A stretch of 64,000 nt of DNA from Mycolicibacterium rhodesiae NBB3 (GTDB lineage Bacteria > Actinomycetota > Actinomycetes > Mycobacteriales > Mycobacteriaceae), in contig NC_016604.1 of NCBI RefSeq assembly GCF_000230895.2, positions 1,674,001-1,738,000 of the forward strand. The letters run 5' to 3'. Positions 44,582 to 52,939 of the stretch are shown here, in pieces. The notes below the pieces were generated by a model, which ran no database searches, was not told the DNA's origin, and saw only the letters and a program-made list of their open reading frames with translations. The translations under genes were made by a program, and so were the position numbers. The stretch's first letter is position 1, and each line of letters opens with the position of its first letter.

Positions 44582-45031
44582 CTAAGCCGCGCCGGCGGGT
44601 ACGGAACGGAAGCTGATCGCCATCCGGTTGTAGGCGTTCATCATGGCGATCGCCAATGTCAGATCGACGAGTTCCTTGTCGTCGAAGTGCGCCCGCACGG
44701 CCTCGTAGTCGCTGTCGGGGATACCCGTGGTGGACACCCGGGTCACGGTCTCCGCCCATGCGAGCGCTGCCTTTTCGCGGGCGTCGAACAAGTCGCCGCC
44801 CTCGGGCCACACCGGTACCAGCGCGATCTTCTCGTTCGAGACCCCGAGCTCTCGCAGTTCGCGAGAGTGCAGATCGATGCAATAGGCGCAGCCGTTGATC
44901 AGCGACACCCGTAGGTGCACTGCGGTCAGCAGTTCCGGCGCGAGCCCCGCCTGACTGACGTAGACGTGCACGCCGCCAAGCGCTTTCATCCCGCGCGGGG
45001 CGATTTCTTTGTAGTCGATTCGTTCGGTCAT
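44582..45031 (-). CDS. Carboxymuconolactone decarboxylase/AhpD-like protein
   Basis: The 149-residue protein is a small helical peroxidase-like protein. The AhpD active-site motif is intact: CAYCIDLHSREL, with the CxxC pair and the His. AhpD-like proteins reduce peroxides with help from thiol carriers. The ATG at 45031 is preferred; the frame upstream to 45145 overlaps the nitroreductase gene. It lies upstream of the sigma gene on the same strand, 107 bases away, and both carry the same upstream motif, which points to an oxidative-stress regulon. Confidence 0.87.
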   Translation of the reverse strand: MTERIDYKEIAPRGMKALGGVHVYVSQAGLAPELLTAVHLRVSLINGCAYCIDLHSRELRELGVSNEKIALVPVWPEGGDLFDAREKAALAWAETVTRVSTTGIPDSDYEAVRAHFDDKELVDLTLAIAMMNAYNRMAISFRSVPAGAA

Positions 45032-45059
45032 GACTTCAGGGTGACAGCGCCCGCGGGCC

Positions 45060-45085
45060 GACGGACCCCGGAAAGTCCGTAGTCG
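45060..45085 (-). promoter_or_regulatory. Candidate ECF promoter before the AhpD-like gene
   Basis: On the minus strand the motif is CGACTACGG, then 9 bases, then GGGTCCGTC, ending 29 bases before the start codon. It aligns without gaps with the motif before the sigma gene (44535-44560). The CGTC/CGTT core fits an ECF -10 box, and the CGACTA end lies 16 bases upstream, where a -35 would be. Confidence 0.6.
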
Positions 45086-45098
45086 ATCCGTGGTGCGC

Positions 45099-45764
45099 CT
45101 ACCCGTCGATGAACGTGACGGTCTCCCCGAGCGGCGCGCGGGCATTGCGGACGAAGCTGACGCCGGAATCCTCGTATCCGATCGACATGCCGCAGAACAG
45201 CATGAGTTCCGGCGGGGGTGAGGTCACCGCGTCGACCGACTTGCGGACCTGCGACCACGCCATCTGGGGACAGCTGTGCAGCCCCTCGGCGCGCAGCAAC
45301 AGCATCGCGGTCTGCAGGTACATGCCAACGTCAGACCACTGCGGCATGCCGAGGTCACGGTCGATGTAGCAGAACAGCGCCATGGGTGCACCGAAGCAGT
45401 CCCAGTTCGCGATCGCCGCCCTGGTGCGCGCCTCCCAGTCCTCCCGCGCGACGCCCAGTGCGGTGTATCGGTCCCTGCCGAATGCCGCGCGCCGCTCGCC
45501 GTACGGCGACTTCAGATCGTGCGGATACATCACGTACTCGCGTTCGTCCCAGGGCTCGCCGGCGGCGACGCGTTCGGTGGCGACCTTCTTCAGCTGTGCC
45601 AGCGGCTCACCGGTCACCACATAGATGTTCCACGGCTGCAGGTTCGATCCGGACGGTGAATTGGCCGCCGCGGACAGCACGCGTTCGATGACCTCCCGCT
45701 CGACGGGCTGGTCGGTGAAGCCGCGCACCGCCCTTCGCGTTGCAACCGCCTGGTACACGTCCAT
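45099..45764 (-). CDS. Nitroreductase-family FMN oxidoreductase
   Basis: The 221-residue protein has the nitroreductase pattern: VATRRAVRGFTDQPV, AAANSPSGSNLQPWNIYVV, and C-terminal MAWSQVRKSV and FCGMSIGYED. It is likely an NAD(P)H- and FMN-dependent reductase for nitroaromatics or quinones. The ATG at 45764 lies just before the stop of the NmrA-like gene (2-base gap), so the two are cotranscribed. It precedes the AhpD-like gene and a shared response to oxidative or electrophile stress is possible. Confidence 0.87.
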   Translation of the reverse strand: MDVYQAVATRRAVRGFTDQPVEREVIERVLSAAANSPSGSNLQPWNIYVVTGEPLAQLKKVATERVAAGEPWDEREYVMYPHDLKSPYGERRAAFGRDRYTALGVAREDWEARTRAAIANWDCFGAPMALFCYIDRDLGMPQWSDVGMYLQTAMLLLRAEGLHSCPQMAWSQVRKSVDAVTSPPPELMLFCGMSIGYEDSGVSFVRNARAPLGETVTFIDG

Positions 45765-45766
45765 CG

Positions 45767-46522
45767 TCAGGCTCGCGCGGCGGCTTGGTGAAGCCACTCC
45801 TGCAGCCGGGTGCCGAACAGTGTTGCGTCCGCGGAGGGAACGAGCGTGCGCTCGGAGAGTTCGATGCCCCAGTACCGGGAGTCGGGGTCGGCGATGACCT
45901 CACGTGCGTCTCCGCGTGCAGTCAGCGCGATCCGGATGGCGTCGGTCAGCAGAAACGCCTCCGGGCCGCCGATTTCGACGATGCCGCTCGCCGGCTCGGC
46001 GAGCGCGGAGAGGGCGACGCCTTCGGCGACGTCGGCACCGGCCATCGGCTGGAAGTACGCCGGCGGCACCCGCACGGTGCCATCGACGGTCGCGGAGTCG
46101 GCGAGCGTGTCGATGAACTCGAAGAACTGCGTCGCGTGCAAGATCGTGAACGGGATCGGTCCCTCGCTGATCAGCTTCTCCTGCAACAGCTTTCCCTGGA
46201 AGTACCCGCTCTGTGGGGCAAGCTGGTCGGTGCCTACCACGGAGAGAGCGACGTGATGCCGCACACCGGCCGCTTTCTCGGCGTTGAGCAGATTCGTGGT
46301 CGCCGTGCGGAAGAAGTCGATCGCCGCATCGTCGAGCGTCGGCGAGTTGGACACGTCGACAACCACCTCGGCGCCCGCCAGCGCGTCGGCCAGGCCGTCG
46401 CCGGTGAACGTGTTCACACCTGTCGACGGCGCGGCCGCGACGGCGTCGTGGCCGCGTTGGTCCAAGGTTGCGACGAGCTTGCTGCCCACCATCCCGGTGC
46501 CACCGATGACGACGATTCTCAT
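45767..46522 (-). CDS. NmrA-like/SDR-family NAD(P)-binding protein
   Basis: The 251-residue protein is an atypical short-chain dehydrogenase. The NAD(P) motif IVVIGGTGMVGSKL is at the N-terminus; the usual catalytic YxxxK is replaced by SGYFQGK, which keeps Tyr and Lys. The family includes NmrA redox sensors and quinone reductases. The ATG at 46522 has GGAAGG nine bases upstream. It is cotranscribed with the nitroreductase that follows. Confidence 0.85.
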   Translation of the reverse strand: MRIVVIGGTGMVGSKLVATLDQRGHDAVAAAPSTGVNTFTGDGLADALAGAEVVVDVSNSPTLDDAAIDFFRTATTNLLNAEKAAGVRHHVALSVVGTDQLAPQSGYFQGKLLQEKLISEGPIPFTILHATQFFEFIDTLADSATVDGTVRVPPAYFQPMAGADVAEGVALSALAEPASGIVEIGGPEAFLLTDAIRIALTARGDAREVIADPDSRYWGIELSERTLVPSADATLFGTRLQEWLHQAAARA

Positions 46523-46605
46523 GATGCGCCTTCCTGTTGGTCTGTCCTGTCGACACCTATGACCGGGCAGGCGTGCGCTTCGTGACAAGCGGGCTGTGAC
46601 AGCCG

Positions 46606-47187
46606 CTACCGCACGAGTGGCGCGAGATGGGTCCTGGCGTAGGCGGCCACGGCCTCGTCGTCGGTCACGTCCAGCACCGGAGAGCCGACCTGAACCAAAG
46701 AGGCGGCCAACCGGATGTGCATCTCCGCCACGGCGAGCAGGGCGTCGTCGGGCATCGTCGCGCCCGCTGATCGCAAGGCCTTCGCCATCGCGGTGGATGC
46801 GCTGACCAGAAAGATCCGGGCCTCATCGAACATTCCGGACGTCGCGGTGAAGTCGCCGTCGAGTTGCAGGAACCTGCGCATCACCGGTTCCCCGGTGAGC
46901 AGGCGCACGCCTTCGCGGAACGCAGCGACAGCGGCTTCGGCCGGGCCGTCGTCGATCGCCACCGTCTGTAGCCGGGCCATCGCGAATTCGAAAGTCTGCC
47001 TGCCCAGTTCGGTGATCAGTGCCTCGCGGCTGGGGAATCGCCGGTACAGGGTGCTGCGGCTGACGCCGGCCTGGCGCGCGACCACCTCCATGCTCATCCG
47101 GCCGACGCCGACGAGCGCCACCTCTTCGGCGGCGGCCTTCAGGATCGCCGCCTCCTGCTGGGTGGGGCTGGCGTTGGTGCGTCGCAT
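46606..47187 (-). CDS. TetR-family regulator cotranscribed with the MpaB-like gene
   Basis: The 193-residue protein has a TetR DNA-binding domain (MEVVARQAGVSRSTLYRRFP) and a helical ligand-binding domain. ATG 47187 lies 4 bases after the stop of the MpaB-like gene, so both are on one transcript. The strong palindrome in front of that gene (48136-48164) is the obvious operator for autoregulation. The effector is unknown. Confidence 0.87.
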   Translation of the reverse strand: MRRTNASPTQQEAAILKAAAEEVALVGVGRMSMEVVARQAGVSRSTLYRRFPSREALITELGRQTFEFAMARLQTVAIDDGPAEAAVAAFREGVRLLTGEPVMRRFLQLDGDFTATSGMFDEARIFLVSASTAMAKALRSAGATMPDDALLAVAEMHIRLAASLVQVGSPVLDVTDDEAVAAYARTHLAPLVR

Positions 47188-47191
47188 CCGG

Positions 47192-48115
47192 TCAGCCTGC
47201 AGGACAGCCCGCCGGCGGCGCAAACGAATCGAGCGCGACCGACCGGTGCACCCGAACCAGCTTCTCGTACTCGATTCGATTGCGCGCCAATGGAATCAGT
47301 AGCAGCTTGTCGGGAAGGACACGCCATGCCAGCTGTAGCACGCGGCAATACAGCGCGAACTCGAGATCGTGGCGCGACTGCCACTTGAAGCCCGTCAGGT
47401 CCCGGATCCCCGGATGCAGGATTCCGAAGGAACACACCTTGAGGACGTGGCCCGCCACCGGCCGCAACACCAGCCACGGCGGCGTCAGCAGCCGGCGCAA
47501 CGGGGCGGGAAGCACCAGCGTCGGCAGGGGCAGCCGGGTGAGGTCGACGGTGACCCGTTGCAGGAATGCGTTGGCCTGCAGCTCATCCCGGACCATCGAC
47601 TCGTAGTATTCCGTGGCCTCGGCATACGTCGCGGGCAGTTTCGAGTTCTTCCCGGGCAGCTCCAGTGCCGAGAAGGCGTCGAGCAGCTGCGCGTAGGCGA
47701 GTTCGCGTTCGGCGTCGGACAAGACGATGCCGGTGCACGGCGTGAAGGAGTTCAGCACCACGAACATGCCGCTGACCGCGATCCAGTTCCACAGGCGTGG
47801 ATCCAGCGCGCTGTATCGCACGTCGGCGAAGTCCCCGCTGCCCCGACCGCGCACCTCGCGGTGCATCATCTTGAGGCGATCGGCCTCGGCGACCTTGTCC
47901 TGGGCGTCACCCCAGATCGCGAGCAGGGCCGAAAAACCGCTCCGCACACCACGATCGGCGAAGTTGGTGGCGAAGCGACCGGTTTTGTCCACGGCGGCGG
48001 CCACCGGGACCAGGGCCACCTCGTCGAAGGCCGCCGCACCGAAGAAGCCTCCGAGGGTGCTCCCGGTGTGCTTTCGGAACTCGGCCAGAACCTTCGGTCG
48101 TACGGGTTGGGTCAT
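47192..48115 (-). CDS. Oxygenase MpaB/DUF2236-family protein
   Basis: The 307-residue protein belongs to the DUF2236 family, which includes rubber oxygenase Lcp (heme b dependent) and the fungal MpaB oxygenase. Seen elements are the region LKMMHREVRG with the conserved His, RLWNWIAVSG and the C-terminal FKWQSRHDLEFA. Members use bound heme to cleave isoprenoid double bonds, but the substrate here is unknown. The ATG at 48115 has GGAGG six bases upstream. A palindromic operator overlaps its promoter and a TetR gene follows in the operon. Confidence 0.85.
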   Translation of the reverse strand: MTQPVRPKVLAEFRKHTGSTLGGFFGAAAFDEVALVPVAAAVDKTGRFATNFADRGVRSGFSALLAIWGDAQDKVAEADRLKMMHREVRGRGSGDFADVRYSALDPRLWNWIAVSGMFVVLNSFTPCTGIVLSDAERELAYAQLLDAFSALELPGKNSKLPATYAEATEYYESMVRDELQANAFLQRVTVDLTRLPLPTLVLPAPLRRLLTPPWLVLRPVAGHVLKVCSFGILHPGIRDLTGFKWQSRHDLEFALYCRVLQLAWRVLPDKLLLIPLARNRIEYEKLVRVHRSVALDSFAPPAGCPAG

Positions 48116-48135
48116 CGCAGCCTCCGATGCGTGGC

Positions 48136-48172
48136 TTGACACAAAGACTAGCTTTCTGTGTCAACATGTCAA
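48136..48172 (-). promoter_or_regulatory. Promoter with TetR-type palindromic operator for the mpaB-like/tetR operon
   Basis: The arms TTGACACA (48136-48143) and TGTGTCAA (48157-48164) form a perfect 8-bp inverted repeat with a 13-base centre. On the minus strand a -35 TTGACA (48172-48167) and a -10 TAGTCT (48150-48145) are 16 bases apart, so the palindrome covers the -10 and most of the spacer. This is a textbook position for repression. Confidence 0.75.
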
Positions 48173-48190
48173 CGTCCGTGGCGCACCGAC

Positions 48191-49363
48191 CTACGTGCCG
48201 GCCTCCAGCGTCAGCACCGTGATGTCGGGCGGAGCGCCGACCCGCACCGGCGGACCCCAGAATCCCGCGCCCCGGGTGACGTACAGCTGCGTGTCGTTCA
48301 CTTTCGACAGACCGACCAGCGTCGGCTGCACCATCCGGACGACGTAGTGGAACGGCCACATCTGCCCGCCGTGCGTGTGTCCGGACAACTGCAGATCCAC
48401 TCCCCGCGCGGCGGCCTCGGATACCAGGACCGGCTGGTGCGCGAGCAGGATCGTCGGTCGCTTGGCATCGACACCGGCCAGAGCGCGGTCGAAGTCGGGC
48501 GGGTCGTCGCGCCGCTCGCCCGCGATGTCGTTGACCCCGACGAGGTCGAATGCCGCGCCGCCGCGCCGGATCGCGGTGTTCTCGTTGCCCAGCGGATGCA
48601 CGCCGAGCCGCTCCAGTTCGGTCAGCCAGGAGCCGGTGTCCTCGACGAAGTACTCGTGGTTCCCGGTGACGAAGAACGCTCCCTCCGGTGCGGCGAGATC
48701 CCGCAGAGGAGCGGCCGCAGGCCCGAGTTCAGCGACCGTTCCGTCGATCAGATCGCCGACGATCGCGACGAGGTCCGGCTCCGCGGCGTTGATGGTCTCG
48801 ACGATGCGCTCGGTATGTGCCCGCCCCGCCAGCGGTCCGAGATGGATATCGGACACCACGGCGATGCGGAATCCGCCAAATGCCGGATCGAGTCGGCGCA
48901 GCCGAACGGGCACCTGCAGCAGGTCGGGCGGTCCGAGGGCGGTGGCGGCGCCGAAGCCGACCAGGCCGACCGACGCCGCCCCGGCCGCCACGGCGCTGCT
49001 GCGCGCGATGAACATCCGGCGGCTCATCGCATGCGGGTCGGAGTCGGGTTCGGAGGGGCGTGGCGGCTGTCGTTTGATCCACCCGCGCAGCGCGAGCCGC
49101 ACCGGCTCGAGGGCGAGCAGCGTCAGAAACAGGTAGACGCTCGCGCCGAACCACAGATAGCCCGGCCACGCATACCAACCTGACTCCCACAGGCCGATGA
49201 CGCGCGGCAGCACGAGGGTCGCGACGAGTAACAACGCGAGCGCGACGAGCACGGCCGTGAGGATCCGTCTCGTGCGGCCCGGACCGGTGGTGTCGCGAAC
49301 CAGCCGTTTCCACACGTAGACATTCATCAACGCCAGGACCGCACTCAGGATGACGATGAACAT
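48191..49363 (-). CDS. Membrane-anchored metallophosphoesterase (YkuE-like)
   Basis: The 390-residue protein has three or four N-terminal membrane helices (1-95), a linker with a twin-Arg-like MSRRMFIARSSAVAAGAASVGLVG segment (split by chance of helix 5 or a second export signal), and a calcineurin-like phosphoesterase domain. Metal motifs are complete: SDIHLG, VGDLIDG, TGNHEYF, and GHTHGGQ. The active site should face outside the membrane. Likely role in lipid or envelope phosphate turnover; no substrate is known. Confidence 0.88.
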   Translation of the reverse strand: MFIVILSAVLALMNVYVWKRLVRDTTGPGRTRRILTAVLVALALLLVATLVLPRVIGLWESGWYAWPGYLWFGASVYLFLTLLALEPVRLALRGWIKRQPPRPSEPDSDPHAMSRRMFIARSSAVAAGAASVGLVGFGAATALGPPDLLQVPVRLRRLDPAFGGFRIAVVSDIHLGPLAGRAHTERIVETINAAEPDLVAIVGDLIDGTVAELGPAAAPLRDLAAPEGAFFVTGNHEYFVEDTGSWLTELERLGVHPLGNENTAIRRGGAAFDLVGVNDIAGERRDDPPDFDRALAGVDAKRPTILLAHQPVLVSEAAARGVDLQLSGHTHGGQMWPFHYVVRMVQPTLVGLSKVNDTQLYVTRGAGFWGPPVRVGAPPDITVLTLEAGT

Positions 49364-49458
49364 CGCCCGCCAGCTTATTCAGCGCGCGGGAGCGCCCCGG
49401 AAAGCGAAAACGGAAGGGTCCGCAAGATCCCTTCCACCTACAACGTATAACGCAGCCG

Positions 49459-49477
49459 GGGGCTTGCGGCAAGGCCC
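49459..49477 (+). promoter_or_regulatory. Rifamycin-associated element (RAE)-like palindrome
   Basis: GGGGCTTGCGGCAAGGCCC lies 44 bases before the GTG of the HelR-type gene. It is a near-perfect inverted repeat and matches, from memory, the RAE consensus described upstream of rifamycin-inactivating and helR genes in actinomycetes. A TATAAC -10 candidate at 49446-49451 would put the transcription start at or just before the element. Confidence 0.75.
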
Positions 49478-49521
49478 GGGTCATGTCGCACAATCGTGCA
49501 CCTACCGATTATTGGGGGCAT

Positions 49522-51690
49522 GTGTCAACTCAGGATTACGACCACGAACTGCGATCCGAGCAGCGCTACGTGGACGGGCTGTACGCGCGGTTGGACGCCG
49601 AACGCGCGCGGGTGAAGGGCCGCTACAGCGACGCGCTGGGGGCCCCGGTGGACCGCATGGACGGCGGCACGCTGGTGGCACGCGACGTCGAGGTGCGAGC
49701 GCTGGCCAAACAGGCCGCTCGCCTCGAGGTTGCCGACGGCGGTCTGTGCTTCGGCCGGCTCGACAGCGTCACCGGCGAGCGGTCGTACATCGGCCGCATC
49801 GGGATTCTCGACGAAGACAAGGAGCCGCTGCTGCTCGACTGGCGGGCGCCCGCGGCTCGCGCTTTCTACATCGCGACCGCCGCGACGCCGGAGGACATGC
49901 GCCTGCGCCGCCAGTTCCATACCCGCGGACGGCGGATCGTCGACTTCACCGACGAAGTCCTCGGCCGTCCCTCCGGCGACGAACGAGGGGACGCGGCACT
50001 GCTGGCCGCGATCAACGCACCGCGCGGCGAGGGCATGCGCGACATCGTCGCGACGATCCAGGCCGAGCAGGACGAGATCATCCGCAGCGATCATCTCGGC
50101 GTGATGGTGATCGAGGGCGGACCCGGCACCGGCAAGACCGTGGTGGCGCTGCACCGCGTGGCCTACCTGCTCTACACCCAGCGCAAGCGCATGGAACGCC
50201 ACGGTGTCCTCGTGATCGGCCCCAACCCGGCGTTTCTCGACCACATCGGCCGGGTCCTCCCGTCGCTGGGCGAGTCCGACGTCGTGTTCATGACCGTCGG
50301 CGACCTCGTACCCGGTCTGCGCACCACCGCCGAGGAGGCCGACGAGGTCGCGCGGCTCAAGGGCTCTTTGAAGATGCTCGACGTGCTGGCCGCCGCAGTT
50401 GCGGATCGGCAACGGCTGCCGAAGGATCCGCTGCCGATCGAGCTGTCGGACGTCACGGTGCGCATTGACGCCGAGACCGCGGAGTGGGCGCGCGAAGAGG
50501 CGCGCACGAGCGACAAGCCGCACAACGAAGCTCGCGAGGTGTTCGCCGAGATCATCACCTACGTCCTGACCGAGCGGGCGATCGCGCGGATCGGCAAGGG
50601 CTGGCTGACGCGCGATGACCGCGACGCGTGGGAACAGTTGCGCACCAACCTGATCGACGAGCTGGCCGACCACGCCGCGTTCGCCGCGGCGCTCGATGAA
50701 CTCTGGCCCAAGCTCACCCCGCAAACGCTGCTGGCCGAGTTGTACTCTTCGCCGGAGCGTCTGCGTGCAGCGCGGGCCGATGAGGTGCTGTACCGCGCCG
50801 ACGGCGACGCCTGGACGGTCTCCGATGTACCGCTGCTCGACGAACTCGTCGACCTGCTCGGCCGCGACAGGACGGCCGACGACCGCGCCGCGCGGGAGCG
50901 CAACGCCGAAGCCGCCTACGCGGCAGGGGTACTGGATCTGTTGGTCAGCCGCGAGGATCTGATGGACGACGAGGACCATCTGCTCGCACAGGATCTGATC
51001 TACGCCGAGGATCTGGCTGAGCGCTTCATCGAGCGCGACACCCGCGAGCTCGTCGAACGCGCTGCCGCGGACCGGGATTGGACGTACGGGCATGTGGTGG
51101 TCGACGAAGCTCAGGAGCTCTCCGAGATGGATTGGCGCGTGCTGATGCGTCGCTGTCCGAGCCGGTCCTTCACCGTGGTCGGTGATCTGGCCCAACGTCG
51201 ATCGGCCGCAGGCGCGACCGCGTGGGATGCGATGCTCGAACCTTATGTGCCCGGCCGGTGGGTCTACCGGTCGCTGTCGGTGAACTACCGCACGCCCGCG
51301 GAGATCATGACCGTGGCCGCCGCGTTGCTCGCGGAATTCGCGCCCGACATCCGGCCACCGGACTCGGTCCGCGCATCCGGGGTCATGCCGTGGTCACGCC
51401 GGGTCACCGACGACGAATTGCCCGGAGCTGTAGAGGAATTCGTCGACGACGAAGCACAGCGTGAGGGCACCAGCGTGGTGATCGGCCCGCCGGATGTGCC
51501 CGGCGCGGTGCTGCCTTCGGACACCAAAGGCCTGGAATTCGACGCCGTGTTGGTGGTCGATCCGGACCGGATACTCGCCACGGGACCGCGCGGTGCGGCC
51601 GAGCTGTACGTCGCGCTGACTCGCGCCACTCAGCGTCTGGGCGTGCTGTATCGCGATCGGCTGCCTGCGGCGCTGAGTGGACTCGCCTGA
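49522..51690 (+). CDS. helR: HelR/HelD-family RNA polymerase recycling ATPase
   Basis: The 722-residue protein is a UvrD/Rep-like helicase relative. It has an N-terminal coiled-coil arm (about 1-80), an ATPase core with Walker A EGGPGTGKT (Lys205) and later DEAQELS, QRRSAAG and the SVNYRTPAEI and YVALTRATQRL motifs. HelD/HelR proteins pry stalled RNA polymerase off DNA; HelR also displaces rifampicin and is induced by it. The RAE-like palindrome upstream favours HelR over HelD. I use the GTG at 49522, preceded by TTGGGGGC, because ATG 49483 would place the element next to the start codon. Confidence 0.88.
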   Translation: MSTQDYDHELRSEQRYVDGLYARLDAERARVKGRYSDALGAPVDRMDGGTLVARDVEVRALAKQAARLEVADGGLCFGRLDSVTGERSYIGRIGILDEDKEPLLLDWRAPAARAFYIATAATPEDMRLRRQFHTRGRRIVDFTDEVLGRPSGDERGDAALLAAINAPRGEGMRDIVATIQAEQDEIIRSDHLGVMVIEGGPGTGKTVVALHRVAYLLYTQRKRMERHGVLVIGPNPAFLDHIGRVLPSLGESDVVFMTVGDLVPGLRTTAEEADEVARLKGSLKMLDVLAAAVADRQRLPKDPLPIELSDVTVRIDAETAEWAREEARTSDKPHNEAREVFAEIITYVLTERAIARIGKGWLTRDDRDAWEQLRTNLIDELADHAAFAAALDELWPKLTPQTLLAELYSSPERLRAARADEVLYRADGDAWTVSDVPLLDELVDLLGRDRTADDRAARERNAEAAYAAGVLDLLVSREDLMDDEDHLLAQDLIYAEDLAERFIERDTRELVERAAADRDWTYGHVVVDEAQELSEMDWRVLMRRCPSRSFTVVGDLAQRRSAAGATAWDAMLEPYVPGRWVYRSLSVNYRTPAEIMTVAAALLAEFAPDIRPPDSVRASGVMPWSRRVTDDELPGAVEEFVDDEAQREGTSVVIGPPDVPGAVLPSDTKGLEFDAVLVVDPDRILATGPRGAAELYVALTRATQRLGVLYRDRLPAALSGLA

Positions 51691-51692
51691 CC

Positions 51693-52412
51693 CTACTTCC
51701 AGGCGAACACGGGTTGTTCGAGCTCGTGGACGGGATCGTGGCGACCCTCCAGGCACAGCCACCGCAGTTGCAGCAGCACCGCACCGGTCGGCGCATGGAT
51801 CAGGTCGTTGCCCAGCGGTATCTGCACGACGGGGCGCGGGCTCTCCGCGATGGTGATGAAGCGCGGCGAATCGTCGCGCTGGAGCTGATGCAGTCCGACC
51901 CGGTAGACCGCGACCACTTCGTCGGGTGCGGGCCGCAGGTCCAGTCGTCCGCCACCCCAGATCACCACCGGGGTGATCACGTAGCCCGACCGGGTCGGGT
52001 AGTCGTCGAGCAGGCCGAGCACTGAGGAATGGCCGAGCGTGACGCCCACCTCTTCGTCGAGTTCGCGCAGCGCCGCGTCGACGGCATCCTCGCCGGGGTC
52101 GAGCCTGCCGCCGGGGAGTGCCCACTGGGCGGGGTGTGATGAGAGGCGGGACGTCCTGCGACACAACAGAAAAGCAGCGCCGCCGGAGACGTCGATCATG
52201 CGACCGTCGAGGCCCTCCTCCGGCATCAGCCGGCCGTCGATCCAGTCATCGACGTTCGCCGGGTCGACCCGATCTTCCCCGAGCTCGGAGTCGACGAGGA
52301 CCACCGCGACCGCGGCGTGCCGCTTCGTCGGGTCGGTCAAGGCACGTCGGTCGTGCCCGGCGAGTTGAGCGCGGACCTGGTCGCGGAGTCCGTCGTCGTA
52401 GGTGACCGTCAC
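51693..52412 (-). CDS. Nudix hydrolase
   Basis: The 239-residue protein has a complete Nudix box: GRLDPGEDAVDAALREL then DEEVGV, fitting G-x5-E-x7-REUxEExGU. The preceding WALPGG is typical for the CoA pyrophosphatase (NudL/NUDT7-like) branch. It hydrolyses nucleoside diphosphate-linked compounds; the substrate is not clear. It is convergent with the helR gene (2-base gap) and divergent from the marR gene, sharing the AT-rich operator region. Confidence 0.87.
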   Translation of the reverse strand: MTVTYDDGLRDQVRAQLAGHDRRALTDPTKRHAAVAVVLVDSELGEDRVDPANVDDWIDGRLMPEEGLDGRMIDVSGGAAFLLCRRTSRLSSHPAQWALPGGRLDPGEDAVDAALRELDEEVGVTLGHSSVLGLLDDYPTRSGYVITPVVIWGGGRLDLRPAPDEVVAVYRVGLHQLQRDDSPRFITIAESPRPVVQIPLGNDLIHAPTGAVLLQLRWLCLEGRHDPVHELEQPVFAWK

Positions 52413-52459
52413 CGCTCGACCATATGCAGGCGAGTGCGGGACCCCGCGGGTCGGCCACT

Positions 52460-52484
52460 ATATATGTATGTGCTATGCATATAT
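52460..52484. promoter_or_regulatory. AT-rich palindrome at the marR start, candidate operator
   Basis: ATATATGTA (52460-52468) and TGCATATAT (52476-52484) form 9-bp arms with one mismatch around 7 bases. It is conspicuously AT-rich for this genome and covers the promoter region and start of the marR gene. Autoregulation by the MarR protein is likely; the Nudix gene on the other side may also be affected. Confidence 0.55.
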
Positions 52485-52939
52485 GCGTGCCGCATTCGCG
52501 CTACGACCATCTCGACGAGCTGCTGACGCGACTTCACGTCGCCCGTCAGCGGCCGAGTTGGCGGCGCAAGCTGCTCGAAGGTGACTCCGTCGCGAACGTG
52601 TCGACGCTGCGTGTACTGCGCGCGGTCGAGCAATCCGGCGGCGGCGCGTCGATCAGCGACGTCGCGGAGTACATGGCCGTCGAACATTCGACCGCGAGCC
52701 GGACGGTGGGCGCCGTCGTCGCGGCGGGCCTGCTGACCAAGGCCTACGCGACCGACGACCAACGCCGATGCGTGCTGGTGCTGACCGACGTCGGCCGCAA
52801 AGCGCTCGCGACCGTGACGGATCGGCGCCGCGAACTCGTCGCCGAGACGATCGCCGACTGGCCCGACGCCGACGTCGACACGCTCGTCGCGCTGCTGGAA
52901 CAGCTGACCGATCGGTTCGAGAACTCGGTGGTCCGATGA
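52475..52939 (+). CDS. MarR-family transcriptional regulator
   Basis: The 154-residue protein has a winged helix: ASISDVAEYMAVEHSTASRT (recognition part) and AYATDDQRRCVLVLTDVGRKAL (wing). The start may be ATG 52475 or GTG 52487; neither has a ribosome site, so leaderless translation is possible. Its stop overlaps the MFS start (ATGA), which makes a regulator-exporter operon. The ligand is unknown. Confidence 0.87.
   Translation: MHICVPHSRYDHLDELLTRLHVARQRPSWRRKLLEGDSVANVSTLRVLRAVEQSGGGASISDVAEYMAVEHSTASRTVGAVVAAGLLTKAYATDDQRRCVLVLTDVGRKALATVTDRRRELVAETIADWPDADVDTLVALLEQLTDRFENSVVR

Noticed and set aside
49525..51195. Long minus-strand frame (556 codons) inside helR
   Set aside because: It mirrors the codon structure of helR, is full of low-complexity His/Arg/Asp and has no family features.
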